This document shows positions 41,600 to 51,580 of a stretch of 64,000 bases of DNA, one piece after another; the first letter of the stretch is position 1; the number at the start of each line of letters is the position of its first letter. The translations under genes were made by a program, and so were the position numbers. This DNA is from CAIUGU01 sp965279735. Its GTDB lineage: Bacteria; Pseudomonadota; Gammaproteobacteria; Steroidobacterales; Steroidobacteraceae. The DNA lies in contig OZ257260.1 in the NCBI GenBank assembly GCA_965279735.1, positions 682,001 through 746,000 on the forward strand, written 5' to 3'. Below the pieces are notes generated by a model. The model did no database searches, was not told the origin of the DNA, and worked only from the letters and a program-made list of their open reading frames with translations.

Positions 41600-44500
41600 A
41601 TGCGTACAGGGACGGTGAAGTGGGGCGCGGTCCTGCTTTCCTTGAGCCTTGCCGGCCCGGCGCTGCCGCAGAGGCCCGCTGAGACGGGCACATCGCTCGA
41701 GGAAGGATTCCGCAGTCCGCCGGACTCGGCTCGTCCCCGTGTCTGGTGGCACTGGATGAACGGCAACATCTCGAAGGAAGGAATCACGCTCGATCTTGAG
41801 TGGATGCATCGGGTCGGTATCGCCGGTGTCCAGAATTTCGATGCGAACCTTGCGACGCCGCAGGTGGTCGAGAAGCGCCTCGTGTTCATGTCCCCGGAAT
41901 GGAAGGACGCATTTCGCTTCGCAGTGAGTACCGCCGATCGGCTGGGAATGGAATTCGCGATTGCCACTTCCCCGGGCTGGAGCCAGACCGGGGGGCCTTG
42001 GGTGAAGCCCGAGCAGGCCATGAAGAAGCTGGTGTGGAGCGAAACACGGCTCCGCGGGGGGAGGCGCCTGCGGGATCCTCTCCCCATGCCACCTCGCAAT
42101 ACAGGACCGTTCCAGGATCTGTCGGAAGAGGTTTCAGGCTCCGGACCCCATCCGGAGTTCTACCGTGATGCGTTGGTGCTCGCGTATCCGCTTCCCGCAG
42201 CAGAGGCCGTCGCGCAACCAGTGCCCCGCGTCAGTTCCAGCTCCGGAGCCATCGACGGGGCAAAACTTCACGACGGCCGGCTCGGCGAGATGGTGCTGCT
42301 GCCCTATGGTGAACTGCGCGAAGCGTGGATCCGCTATGACTTTGATGAGCCGCAGACCGTGCAATCCGTCACTGCTGCGATTGGCGGCCGCCGCGGCTTT
42401 GGTGCGCCACCGCCGGACAACGCAAGGCTGGAAGCGAGCATCGACGGGACGACCTTTCAGCCGGTCGTCGATCTGCCACGAATCTACACGTTGCAGCGCA
42501 CGGCCACTTTTCCACCGGTTCGGGCGCGCAGCTTCCGGCTGATCATGACACCCGGCGTGGCTCGCCCTCCGGCGCGGCGCGGTCTGCCAGGTGCCGCGAG
42601 CCTTGCGAACGTACAGGCTGCCGAATCGCGATTCGAACTCTCCGAGCTGCAGCTGCATCGGACCGGACGCGTTCATCGCTTCGAGGAAAAGGCCGGCTTC
42701 GGTACGGCTCCCGACTACTACTCGATCGCGACACCGGGTACGCCCGAGAACTCTGCTGCAGCCATCCCGAGCGGGCAGGTGATTGACCTCACGCGCTACT
42801 TGCGCGTCGACGGCACACTCGACTGGACGGCGCCGCGAGGGGAGTGGGTAGTACTGCGTCTCGGGTACTCGCTCACGGGTGAAACGAATGGCCCGGCTTC
42901 ACCGGAAGCGACCGGACTCGAGGTCGACAAGCTCAACCGTGTCCATGGAAAGTCCTACATGGATAGGTATCTCGGCATGTATGCAGATGGGATCGGCACG
43001 GAACTGATGGGACGACGTGGATTGAATGCCTTGCTGACGGACAGCATCGAATCCGGATCGCAGAACTGGACCGATGACATGGTTCAGCAATTCGAGCGCC
43101 TGCGAGGATACGATCCGCGGCCGTGGCTCCCGACGCTCACAGGTCGCATCATTGGAAGCGCTGCGTCGAGCGATCGCTTTCTATGGGACTTCCGCCGCAC
43201 GATTGCCCAACTCTTCGTGGAGGGGCATTACGGTGCGATTGCGGAGAGTGCGAAGGCGCGTGGTCTTGTGCTTTATGGGGAGGCCCTCGAGGACAATCGC
43301 CCGCAGCTCGGCGACGACATCGAGATGCGCCGGCTTGCCGACGTCCCGATGGCGGCAATGTGGACTTTTGCGGCGGACTTCCCGCCGGATCCCACTCTGG
43401 TGGCCGATGCCAAAGGCGCCGCCTCCGTCGCCCACGTCTATGGCCAGAACCTGGCGGCCGCCGAGTCGATGACTGCATCGAATGCACCGTGGGCATTTGC
43501 GCCGCGAGACCTCAAGCCTGTCGCCGATCTCGAATTCGCGCTCGGCATCAATCGCATCGTGGTTCACACGTCGATTCACCAGCCACTGACAGACGACCGC
43601 AAGCCGGGACTGGCGCTTGCACCCACGCTCGGCCAGTACTTCAATCGCAACGAGACCTGGGCCGATATTGCCGGCCCGTGGGTGTCGTACCTGTCGCGCA
43701 CGTCATATCTGCTGCAGCAGGGTCGATACGTGGCGGATGTCGCGTTCTTCATTGGCGAGGAAGCACCCATCACCGCGTTGTACGGGCGCGGACCTGTCGC
43801 GGACGCACCGCGAAATCACGGGTATGACTTCGTCAATGCGGACGCGATCCTGAATGTGTTCCGTGTCGATCGGGGCCAGCTCACCACGCCAAGTGGCATG
43901 CGCTACTCCATCCTCTATCTCGGGGGTAGCAGTCGCAGTGGAATGACGTTGCCGGTGCTACGGCGCATAGCCGAACTCGTCGAGCAGGGGGCAACGGTCG
44001 TCGGCGAACGTCCGGTCTCGTCTCCCAGTCTCGCTGATGATGCTGCCGCGTTTGAAGCCCTCGCTTCGCGCTTGTGGAGCGGTGCCGACGCGCGAGGGGG
44101 TGCGCTGCATGGCCGTGGCAGGGTGATTGCGGGCCGGACCGCCGACCAGGCGCTCGCGGACATCGAGGTGACACCCGATTTCCGGTTCTCCTCCACGGAC
44201 AGTGACGCCGATCTGATGTTCCTGCACAGGATGCTGCCCGAAGGCGACCTGTACTTCATCGTCAATCGGCGTGACAGGCCGGTAGCCACGGACGCCACTT
44301 TCCGGGTTCGCGGTCGGGTCGCAGAGCTGTGGCGCGCCGACACGGGTGCAACTGGACCCGCTTCGTATCGCATCGAGGGCAACGGCACGATCGTGCCCTT
44401 GCAGCTTGCGGCACACGATGCGGTCTTCATCGTGTTCCGTACACCTGCGAACGTCGCTACCCAGGCGGTCGTCGAGCCCGAGGAGCAGGTGCTCGCTCGT

Positions 44501-44983
44501 GTCGAGGGCGAATGGCAAGTCGGCTTCCAGTCTGGCCGCGGCGCACCGGGAGCCATCCGTCTGGAACGCTTGTCCTCGTGGACAGAGCATGTCGACCCGG
44601 GCGTCAAGTATTTCTCCGGGACTGCAACCTACACACGCAATTTCACAGCCCGGCGCGAGTGGCTCCGCGGTCAGAAGCAACTCGTCCTCGACCTCGGGGA
44701 AGTCCGCGATCTCGCCGAAGTTACTGTCAACGGCCAGGTGCTGGGTGTGGTCTGGCGGCCTCCCTATCGGGTCGATGTGACGCGGGCGCTGCGGGCTGGC
44801 GACAATCGCATCGAGATCAAGGTGACCAATGTGTGGGCAAACCGTCTGATCGGCGATGTGCAGCCAGGAGCAACGAAAATCGCTTTCATTACAGGAAACG
44901 CCTATCAGCCCACCGCTGCACTGCGACCTTCCGGGCTGCTGGGGCCCGTCTCATTGATTGCGGTAGACGAGGGCCCGCGCTGA
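41600..44983 (+). CDS. Secreted GH106-like alpha-L-rhamnosidase
   Basis: ATG at 41600, six bases after AGGAG, gives 1127 residues; the frame reaches further back but only into the upstream gene. A signal peptide ends PALPQ. The mature N terminus FRSPPDSARPRVWWHWMNGN and GITLDLEWMHRVGIAGVQNFD match the GH106/PF17132 family. GLNALLTDSIESGSQNWTDDM carries candidate acidic catalytic residues. A C-terminal jelly-roll (VLDLGEVRDLAEVTVNGQVLGVVWRPPYRVDV) completes it. Family enzymes remove alpha-L-rhamnose from plant polysaccharides or glycosides. Specificity is inferred from family only. Confidence 0.88.
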   Translation: MRTGTVKWGAVLLSLSLAGPALPQRPAETGTSLEEGFRSPPDSARPRVWWHWMNGNISKEGITLDLEWMHRVGIAGVQNFDANLATPQVVEKRLVFMSPEWKDAFRFAVSTADRLGMEFAIATSPGWSQTGGPWVKPEQAMKKLVWSETRLRGGRRLRDPLPMPPRNTGPFQDLSEEVSGSGPHPEFYRDALVLAYPLPAAEAVAQPVPRVSSSSGAIDGAKLHDGRLGEMVLLPYGELREAWIRYDFDEPQTVQSVTAAIGGRRGFGAPPPDNARLEASIDGTTFQPVVDLPRIYTLQRTATFPPVRARSFRLIMTPGVARPPARRGLPGAASLANVQAAESRFELSELQLHRTGRVHRFEEKAGFGTAPDYYSIATPGTPENSAAAIPSGQVIDLTRYLRVDGTLDWTAPRGEWVVLRLGYSLTGETNGPASPEATGLEVDKLNRVHGKSYMDRYLGMYADGIGTELMGRRGLNALLTDSIESGSQNWTDDMVQQFERLRGYDPRPWLPTLTGRIIGSAASSDRFLWDFRRTIAQLFVEGHYGAIAESAKARGLVLYGEALEDNRPQLGDDIEMRRLADVPMAAMWTFAADFPPDPTLVADAKGAASVAHVYGQNLAAAESMTASNAPWAFAPRDLKPVADLEFALGINRIVVHTSIHQPLTDDRKPGLALAPTLGQYFNRNETWADIAGPWVSYLSRTSYLLQQGRYVADVAFFIGEEAPITALYGRGPVADAPRNHGYDFVNADAILNVFRVDRGQLTTPSGMRYSILYLGGSSRSGMTLPVLRRIAELVEQGATVVGERPVSSPSLADDAAAFEALASRLWSGADARGGALHGRGRVIAGRTADQALADIEVTPDFRFSSTDSDADLMFLHRMLPEGDLYFIVNRRDRPVATDATFRVRGRVAELWRADTGATGPASYRIEGNGTIVPLQLAAHDAVFIVFRTPANVATQAVVEPEEQVLARVEGEWQVGFQSGRGAPGAIRLERLSSWTEHVDPGVKYFSGTATYTRNFTARREWLRGQKQLVLDLGEVRDLAEVTVNGQVLGVVWRPPYRVDVTRALRAGDNRIEIKVTNVWANRLIGDVQPGATKIAFITGNAYQPTAALRPSGLLGPVSLIAVDEGPR

Positions 44984-45171
44984 TTACCTGTGCGAGCAAA
45001 GCAAAAACACTGGCGAGCAAGTTTGCCGGCAGTTCTGTCCTACTGCCGACGGTTGCCGTAGAACTACGCTAGACAGTTGAGGACTCTGTCCCGGTTCGAT
45101 CTGCTGTATCTTCCACCGCAGCGGCGTGCCGCGAATCCGGTTGGCCCACATACATATCAATAGGTGAATCC

Positions 45172-46779
45172 GTGCTGTCCCGCATCCTGACTGGTCTTTC
45201 CGTCTGCCTGTTGTCCTTCATGGCGGTTGCCGCCACGCCTTCATCGCCCACCGCTGTCGTCGCGGCAGCCGCGCAGGCGCTGGGTGGCCCCGAAAAATTG
45301 AGATCCGTCCGCAACATCACGGCCTCGGGGTACGGACAGTACGCCTACATGTTTGGTGGCGGGCGCATCACGGGCGAGCCTGATGCGCCGGAAAAATACT
45401 CTGCAGCCAATGAACTCGAGCGGGTGTACGACCTGGAGCACGATCGTTTCCGAATGATCGAACGACGCAACATGCTGTTCCCGTTCCTGGCGCCGTTCGG
45501 TCACGGATGGGGCCTGGTGAACCAGGTCCTCGATGGTGACTTCGCGTACGACGTCAACGGCGCGAACACGGTTCGCACGGCCTCCATGAGCGACAACCCG
45601 CTGATGGTCGACGGCGTGCATGTCCGCCGCATGCTCATGATGACGAATCCCATCGTGCTCGTGCGCACGATGATGGATCCGGCCACGAAGATGACCCTGC
45701 GCCGCGAAGGGGGTGATACGGCCGTCGACCTCGTGCTCAAGTACGGCGACAAGATGACCGCTGGTTTCACGGCGGATGGCTTGCCGAAGTGGGTGCGCTG
45801 GTCGAGCCGGCACACCGATACCGGGCAGATGGATTTCACGACGACGTTTACAGGCTGGTCGGATGCAACGGGTGGCAGCGGGCTCAAGCTCCCGCTGGCC
45901 TACCAGACGCGGCTCAGTTTCCGGAACGTCGATTACTTCAAGATGTATGTCGACGGTTACAAGATCAATGCAACGATTCCGGATCTCGCAGCTCCCGCAG
46001 CGGTGCGTGCGATGCCTGAACCACCGTCGTACCCGGTGCCTGTCATTACCTCGAAGCCGGTGGGCAAGGGGCTCTGGCGCGTCGACCAGGGCGGCACGAC
46101 AGTCATCGAGTTCAAGGACCACATCACGCTGTATGAGGCACCGGTCAACGTGTCCGTGATGAAGGCGGTCATCGCGCATGCCCGCACCCTTGCACCGGGC
46201 AAGCCGGTCACCCAGGTCATCGCGAGCCACAATCACTTTGACCATACCGCAGGTCTGCGCCAGGCCGTGGCTGAAGGCTTGACCGTCATCCAGCGCAAAG
46301 GCAGTGAATCGCAGTTCCGGGACATGGTTGCCCACAAGGCGCCGGATTATCCGGACGATCTCGCGCGGTCACCGAAGCCATTGAAGTTCATCGCTGTCGA
46401 TGACCACCTGCGCCTGTCGGACGAGACCCAGACGGTCGATATCTACTGGGCACAGAACAACGGCCACATGGCTGACGCACTCGTTGCGTATGTACCCTCG
46501 GAAAAGCTGATGATGGAAGGCGATCTCGTCACGGCTGCCTTTGACTGGCAGCATTGGCCCGATGGCTTCCGCGACATCATCGCGAAGTTCAACATCAACG
46601 TGGAACGGATTTCACCCGTGCATCCCGTGGGACTTGCCGAGGGTTCTGCCACGCTGACTCACGCACAGGCCGAGGAACTGTTGAAGGGTGGCACCGAACG
46701 CGCCCGGCAGCATTGTGCCGCTGAAATTGCCAACAACAACCGTCATCCGGGTTGCCCCATTCAGAGCAAGTACTACTGA
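45172..46779 (+). CDS. Exported two-domain metallo-beta-lactamase-fold hydrolase, copy 1
   Basis: GTG at 45172 with AGGTG upstream gives 535 residues. A signal peptide ends AVAA. Residues about 30-290 form an unrecognised N-terminal domain (LGGPEKLRSVRNITASGYGQYAY, ERRNMLFPF). Residues about 300-500 are a metallo-beta-lactamase fold with ASHNHFDHTAGL: H353, H355, D357 and H358 as metal ligands. NNGHMADALVAY and MEGDLVT supply further ligands. The end has paired cysteines. A paralogue lies at 54124. The substrate is unknown; the periplasmic location rules out most cytosolic thioesterase roles. Confidence 0.86.
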   Translation: MLSRILTGLSVCLLSFMAVAATPSSPTAVVAAAAQALGGPEKLRSVRNITASGYGQYAYMFGGGRITGEPDAPEKYSAANELERVYDLEHDRFRMIERRNMLFPFLAPFGHGWGLVNQVLDGDFAYDVNGANTVRTASMSDNPLMVDGVHVRRMLMMTNPIVLVRTMMDPATKMTLRREGGDTAVDLVLKYGDKMTAGFTADGLPKWVRWSSRHTDTGQMDFTTTFTGWSDATGGSGLKLPLAYQTRLSFRNVDYFKMYVDGYKINATIPDLAAPAAVRAMPEPPSYPVPVITSKPVGKGLWRVDQGGTTVIEFKDHITLYEAPVNVSVMKAVIAHARTLAPGKPVTQVIASHNHFDHTAGLRQAVAEGLTVIQRKGSESQFRDMVAHKAPDYPDDLARSPKPLKFIAVDDHLRLSDETQTVDIYWAQNNGHMADALVAYVPSEKLMMEGDLVTAAFDWQHWPDGFRDIIAKFNINVERISPVHPVGLAEGSATLTHAQAEELLKGGTERARQHCAAEIANNNRHPGCPIQSKYY

Positions 46780-46958
46780 GCTCTACCACTGAAGCAGGCC
46801 ACTCGCTTTGCCGGCGGGTTTCCTGCAACGGTGAGGATGCATTTCTTGCGCTGCGGTCCTGCTCTGTTTCCACGGAGCGGACCTTCCACTTTCGGCTGCG
46901 GATGGGGCTTCTAGTGCCCCGGGCAGCTCAAAGTCGGGTTCATGGCTCGCATTTGAAG

Positions 46959-46994
46959 AAGAGGGGTGGCCGTTTTGGCGTCCGACCCCCTCTT
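46959..46994. repeat. Imperfect hairpin upstream of the ECF sigma gene, containing GTGGCCGTTTTG
   Basis: AAGAGGGG (46959-46966) pairs with CCCCTCTT (46987-46994) around a 20-base loop; GAAG/CTTC outside extends it. The 12-mer GTGGCCGTTTTG (46966-46977) recurs at 51407-51418, again followed 7-8 bases later by a C run. It could be a cis-acting RNA or a dispersed repeat; no T-tract is present. Confidence 0.45.
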
Positions 46995-47019
46995 AGCTTC
47001 TTATGGGGTCAGCCAGCAT

Positions 47020-47559
47020 ATGCCTTGCGTGAAGAAGCAGCAGCCGGCGTGGGTCGATGAGTTGTCGGGGGCCGAAGGCAAGCGGCTCATCGCCAACGTC
47101 GCGCGCTGGATGGGGCGGTCACAGGACGCCGATGATCTGGCGCAGGAGGTCTTTTTGCGCCTGTTGCGCATGAAGGATCAGACCTCCATTCGCGAAACCC
47201 GGGCCTTCGCCTTCCGCGTTGCCTCCAACGTGCTCAAGGAATGGCATTCCCTCGCCCGAAACCGCTACAAGCATACGAACGATGATCTTGAGGAATTTCC
47301 GGAGCAGGATGACAATCTTGGCAGGGTCTTTTCGCAACAGCGCATGAAGCGGCTTGAAGAGGCGCTATCAACGTTGTCGCCGAAGTGTCGTGCCGTCGTT
47401 CTGCTCATCCGTCGCGACGACCTTTCAAGGGAAGAGGTGGCGCAGCGGATGGGTATTTCCGTCGGCATGGTCAAGAAGTATCTGAGCCACGGGGTCGAAG
47501 TATGCGAGCGCTACTTCAACGATCCTGACTATCATGATGTGGATGCGGCAGGGCCGTGA
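47020..47559 (+). CDS. FecI-type ECF sigma factor, module 1
   Basis: ATG at 47020 gives 179 residues; the longer frame from 46966 adds a non-conserved leader running through the hairpin. Region 2 has RWMGRSQDADDLAQEVFLRLLRM and RAFAFRVASNVLKEWHSLARNR. Region 4 has ALSTLSPKCRAVVLLIRRDDLSREEVAQRMGISVGMVKKYLSHGVEVCERYF. This is the FecI group, activated through an outer-membrane receptor and FecR. The FecR-like gene and an STN receptor follow directly, making a complete surface-signalling unit. Confidence 0.9.
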   Translation: MPCVKKQQPAWVDELSGAEGKRLIANVARWMGRSQDADDLAQEVFLRLLRMKDQTSIRETRAFAFRVASNVLKEWHSLARNRYKHTNDDLEEFPEQDDNLGRVFSQQRMKRLEEALSTLSPKCRAVVLLIRRDDLSREEVAQRMGISVGMVKKYLSHGVEVCERYFNDPDYHDVDAAGP

Positions 47560-47581
47560 AACTGGATTCTGCGTGGCAGCC

Positions 47582-48616
47582 GTGAACAATTCGAGCAGAG
47601 TCATCCGCAAGGAAGCCGCAGACTGGGTAGTCGCGCTGCAGGGCGATGACGTCACGCTGGAGGAGCTGCAGGAATTCCGCACGTGGTTGCAGAACTCTCC
47701 GATGCATGTAGGCGCCTACTTCAAGGCGGAATCCGTATGGCTCGCTTTGCGGCAGGTCGATGCCAGCCGGAAAGTGGATATCGACGCGCTACTTCGCTCT
47801 GCCGTCACCAGCAATGTGGTGCCGCTGCGGCCAGAGATGCAGAGGGAGCGCAGCGCTACTGTCGATGCGGAGACCGGGTCACGATCGCGCCAGCGCTGGC
47901 TTGCGGCAGCGGGCTTTCTGGTCGTCGTGTCAGGGGGAATTCTGGGATGGGCTTTGCATGACCCGGTTTCCCGATTCGAAACGGGAGTGGGTGAGCAACA
48001 TACTTCACGGCTGGATGACGGTTCGGTGGTCCAGCTCAATACCCGGTCCGACTTGCGGGTCCGGTATTCGCAGGAACAGCGTCGCGTCGAGGTAGTGGCT
48101 GGAGAAGCGTTCTTCAGCGTCCAGAAGAATGAAGCGCGCCCCTTCGTCGTGGTTGTGGATGGGTATGAAGTCACTGCGGTCGGCACTGCGTTCAATGTCT
48201 ATCGCCAGCCAGAGGCCCTGGTGGTTACCGTGTCCGAGGGAATCGTGGATCTTGTGAGTACCGCCGACCGTGCCAGGCCCGTGCGCGTCGAGGCCGGTCA
48301 GCAGGCAACGGTTTCCGGCGGACGTGCCGTGCTGGCATCGGGGCCCGAGCTTGCCGAGAAGGCCCTCGCGTGGCGGCAGAGCCGCCTGGTATGTGTCGGA
48401 GAGCCACTGCGGAATGTTGTTGCCGAGATCAATCGATACAACGAGCGCAAGCTCATCGTCAAGGATGCACAACTCTCCGCCCGGCGCATCAGCGGGGTTT
48501 TCGGGGTGCACAATCCCGAGCTGATTGTCAGATTCCTCGAGCGCTCGGCGGGCGTGGCAGTAGAGGAGTCTTCCGACGGTTCATGGCTGCTCTCGGAGGG
48601 AAGAGTGCCCCGCTGA
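47582..48616 (+). CDS. FecR-type anti-sigma/signal-relay protein, module 1
   Basis: GTG at 47582 gives 344 residues; GTG 47573 and ATG 47534 (which would overlap the sigma gene) are alternatives. The N-terminal cytoplasmic part is a DUF4880-like anti-sigma domain (EAADWVVALQGDDVT, FRTWLQNSPMHVGAYFKAE). One membrane helix lies near residues 106-125. The periplasmic FecR domain has FETGVGEQHTSRLDDGSVVQLN, RRVEVVAGEAFFSVQK and TAVGTAFNVY. A C-terminal STN-like end (LRNVVAEINRYNERKLIV) would contact the receptor. It should hold the upstream sigma factor inactive until the receptor signals. Confidence 0.9.
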   Translation: MNNSSRVIRKEAADWVVALQGDDVTLEELQEFRTWLQNSPMHVGAYFKAESVWLALRQVDASRKVDIDALLRSAVTSNVVPLRPEMQRERSATVDAETGSRSRQRWLAAAGFLVVVSGGILGWALHDPVSRFETGVGEQHTSRLDDGSVVQLNTRSDLRVRYSQEQRRVEVVAGEAFFSVQKNEARPFVVVVDGYEVTAVGTAFNVYRQPEALVVTVSEGIVDLVSTADRARPVRVEAGQQATVSGGRAVLASGPELAEKALAWRQSRLVCVGEPLRNVVAEINRYNERKLIVKDAQLSARRISGVFGVHNPELIVRFLERSAGVAVEESSDGSWLLSEGRVPR

Positions 48617-48713
48617 GGCCCGCATCAGCGTATACCGATAAAGATAAGGAACGTGATGTCAAGGCAACGAGAAGAAAACATTTCGCCGCTGCACGAAACA
48701 TAGCCGAAGGGAT

Positions 48714-51380
48714 ATGAGCAAATCCAGGGGGATGATTGCGAAGTCTGCGCTGGCCTTTGCATGCGCCGTCGCGTGCGTCAGTGCCGCCGCCGCTGCATCC
48801 TCCCATCGCCTCGAAGTTCCCGCACAATCGCTTGCAACGGCGTTGAACGAGTTGGCACGTCAAAGCGGCGTGCAGATCATCTACTTTTCGGAAATCGCTG
48901 ACGATCTGGTCGCCCCGGCGCTCATCGGGGCCTACACGGTGCAGCAGGCACTCTCGACCCTGCTGGACAAGACGGGCCTCAAGTTCGTGATTGTGGACGA
49001 CGCGACCGTCTTCATCGAGATCGCGGACAGGAATGCTCCTGCCACATCAGGCAGCCGTCGTCAGGCGGCTGCAGCGAATCGCCGTGCAGCAACGGTTCCT
49101 GCGCCCGAGACCGTCATCGTGACGGCGCGACGACGTGAAGAAAGTGTCATGGAGGTGCCTGCCTCGATCGACGTGTTGACACGCAACGACCTTGAAGGCA
49201 AAAACATCGAGAATCTCCTGCTCGCCAATGGGCAGTTCAACAATGTGTCTATCCGGACCGACCCCTTCAATGGCGCTGCCGGGGTCCAGATCAGCATGCG
49301 GGGAGTCGCTGGCGCCGTCCTGTATCAGGATGGGGTACCCGTAAAGTTCGGTGCATTGCCCGCAATGATCGACATTGAACGGGTCGAGGTGATGCAAGGG
49401 CCGCAAGGCACTCTTTTTGGTCGTAATGCGATTGGCGGAGCAATCCAGACGGTGACACAGAAGCCTGAGCAGACACTGTTCAGCGTGGTGGAGGTTGCCG
49501 GTGGAAGCCTGGGTCGTGCAGATGTGCGTGGCAAGGTGAATGTGCCTCTGAATTCGGAGATTGCCGCGAGCATCACCGCTGCTTCCCTCAATCGCGATGC
49601 CTTCGTGACAAGCACGGCAACCGGCGACCGATTCGGAAGCCAGGAAGATCGCTTTGTCCGCCTGGACGGGCTCTGGAGTCCGGACCCTGATACCGAAGTC
49701 CGGCTCCAGTACGCGCAGCTACGCAACAAGAGCAACGGTCAGGCCTATGTCAATTTCCGTCTCGAATCGGTCTGTCCTGGAGATCCGGTACCGCAGGGAT
49801 ACTTTGCCCGGAGCGGACGGCAGGTTTTCAGTGCGCCCAACGCTTACTGCATTCTGAGCGGCCTTGACCTCGATGGCGCGACACCGGGTTCGCAACCCTA
49901 TGCAGGCGAGTTCCAGTCTTACGGGCAGCAGGAGGCGTACCGGAACACGATCAAGTCGACAGACATGGCGTGGTGGCAGGATATTCACGACGTCAAGCTG
50001 GATCTCAAGACCCGGCTTTCGGAGCGTGTCACGGGTCGCGCGCTGTTTTCCCGCAGGTGGGGGACAGAGAATTCCACTGAGGACCTGGACGGCACCGGAC
50101 TCGACATCTTCCAGAACAGCCTCAACGAATTCCAGGAGAAGTCAGACGTCAGGACGGCGGAACTGCAGCTTGTATACGAGAGCCGGCGATTCTCGGGCAT
50201 CACCGGCCTCTACTGGGAGTACTCCCCCGGAGCATTCCAGAAACGACTGAGCTGGTTGCATAACGAACTGACAATTCCCCGGTTGCAGGCCGCAGCCGAG
50301 AATGCGTATCCGGGGAGCACCAGCTTCCGCGATCATCCCGAAAGCGCGCCTTTCAATACGGCGGAATTCTTCCGGATCTCGAAGACTTCCAGCGAGCAGT
50401 GGGCCGCATTCTCCGAGTGGAGCTATGCCGTTTCCGCGGCGCTGAAACTCAATGCAGGTATCCGCTTTACCCGCCAGTCAGACCGGCGCGTTCGCTACCT
50501 GCCCGGCGCGCAGGGCGCGGCCCGGATGCCACCCGTGCGGTGCTGTAATCTTGAGCAGGGCGTGGACTACCTTGCTCCGGCAGGACCAGCAGAATCCATC
50601 AAGCTTCCCGTGTATACGCAATGGACGCCGCGATTTTCCATGCAATACAGCTGGAACGCCGGCCTGATGACTTACTTGAGCTACGCAGAGGGTGGCAGCG
50701 CCGGAGGACTCGACGTGAACGCGCCTCCGGGTACTCCCAATCGCAGCTACCGGCCGCAGACCATCCGCAGCGTTGAAGGCGGTCTCAGGACGCAAACGGA
50801 TTCGGGGCAGACCGATCTTCGTCTCGCGGCGTTCTATACGAATTTCGATGACGTCCAGATTACCGAGGAAATATTCCCGGGCACGCTCATGACGGGCAAT
50901 GCTCAAGCAAGAATCTATGGTCTGGAAGTGGAGGGTAGCCAGAGATTCGCGCGCTGGGAGTTGAACTACGGGCTGGGCTGGCTGACTGCCGAGTACACGG
51001 ATGTGGGCACCACCTCCAATCTGCTCAAGAGTTCCCCCTTCGCTTATGCACCTGAGCTGAATCTTTCGATCGGCGGTGTATACCGTCGAAATGTCGGACG
51101 CTATGAATTGTCTGCGCAGCTCGATCACACGTGGCAAGGAAGCACAGTGACTTCCGCGGATCCGATTCTGGCGGAGCCCGTTCCGTCGAGGGGTTTGCTC
51201 AGTACCCGATTGGAGATCGCACCGGTCGATGGACTTTGGAAACTCGCGCTCTCCGGCACCAACCTGGGCAACGAGTTCTACATCACCAATGGTTTTCTCC
51301 TGCCTGCCGATCAGTCCTTCGTTGGCACGATGGGTCGCCCCAGGGAGTGGGCCCTCACGTTGAGCATGCGATTCCAGTAA
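48714..51380 (+). CDS. FecA-type TonB-dependent receptor with STN signalling domain, module 1
   Basis: The 888-residue receptor starts with a signal peptide. An STN domain (about residues 25-105: LEVPAQSLATALNELARQSG, ALSTLLDKTGLKFVI) precedes a TonB box (PETVIVTARRREES), a plug with MRGVAGAVLYQDGVPV and VMQGPQGTLFGRNAIGGA, and a barrel ending LSMRFQ. Four cysteines, C354, C379 and C610-C611, align with C263/C288/C517-C518 of the next receptor and C377/C402/C629-C630 of the one at 60363. It should import an unknown ligand and signal to FecR. Confidence 0.93.
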   Translation: MSKSRGMIAKSALAFACAVACVSAAAAASSHRLEVPAQSLATALNELARQSGVQIIYFSEIADDLVAPALIGAYTVQQALSTLLDKTGLKFVIVDDATVFIEIADRNAPATSGSRRQAAAANRRAATVPAPETVIVTARRREESVMEVPASIDVLTRNDLEGKNIENLLLANGQFNNVSIRTDPFNGAAGVQISMRGVAGAVLYQDGVPVKFGALPAMIDIERVEVMQGPQGTLFGRNAIGGAIQTVTQKPEQTLFSVVEVAGGSLGRADVRGKVNVPLNSEIAASITAASLNRDAFVTSTATGDRFGSQEDRFVRLDGLWSPDPDTEVRLQYAQLRNKSNGQAYVNFRLESVCPGDPVPQGYFARSGRQVFSAPNAYCILSGLDLDGATPGSQPYAGEFQSYGQQEAYRNTIKSTDMAWWQDIHDVKLDLKTRLSERVTGRALFSRRWGTENSTEDLDGTGLDIFQNSLNEFQEKSDVRTAELQLVYESRRFSGITGLYWEYSPGAFQKRLSWLHNELTIPRLQAAAENAYPGSTSFRDHPESAPFNTAEFFRISKTSSEQWAAFSEWSYAVSAALKLNAGIRFTRQSDRRVRYLPGAQGAARMPPVRCCNLEQGVDYLAPAGPAESIKLPVYTQWTPRFSMQYSWNAGLMTYLSYAEGGSAGGLDVNAPPGTPNRSYRPQTIRSVEGGLRTQTDSGQTDLRLAAFYTNFDDVQITEEIFPGTLMTGNAQARIYGLEVEGSQRFARWELNYGLGWLTAEYTDVGTTSNLLKSSPFAYAPELNLSIGGVYRRNVGRYELSAQLDHTWQGSTVTSADPILAEPVPSRGLLSTRLEIAPVDGLWKLALSGTNLGNEFYITNGFLLPADQSFVGTMGRPREWALTLSMRFQ

Positions 51381-51406
51381 CACGCAGCGATCAGGCGAGC
51401 GGCGAG

Positions 51407-51447
51407 GTGGCCGTTTTGCATGCTGCCCCCCTCGTAGAGGGAGGGGG
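51407..51447. repeat. GTGGCCGTTTTG motif plus GC-rich hairpin between two receptor genes
   Basis: The 12-mer at 51407-51418 is identical to 46966-46977. It is followed by a 7-bp stem, CCCCCTC (51427-51433) with GAGGGGG (51441-51447). It lies 26 bp after the STN receptor stop and 163 bp before the next start. No T-tract follows, so it is not a typical terminator. Confidence 0.45.
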
Positions 51448-51580
51448 ACATAAAACACTGTGGTGAAGGCGGCCAATAGACCGACCGATCCCAACGTGTA
51501 ATCCCGCCTGAAGATAAAACCGTGTTGCAACGCGGACGCGGTTTTCTGTTGCCTGTCAATCCGCAATCAGGGGAAGAGAA

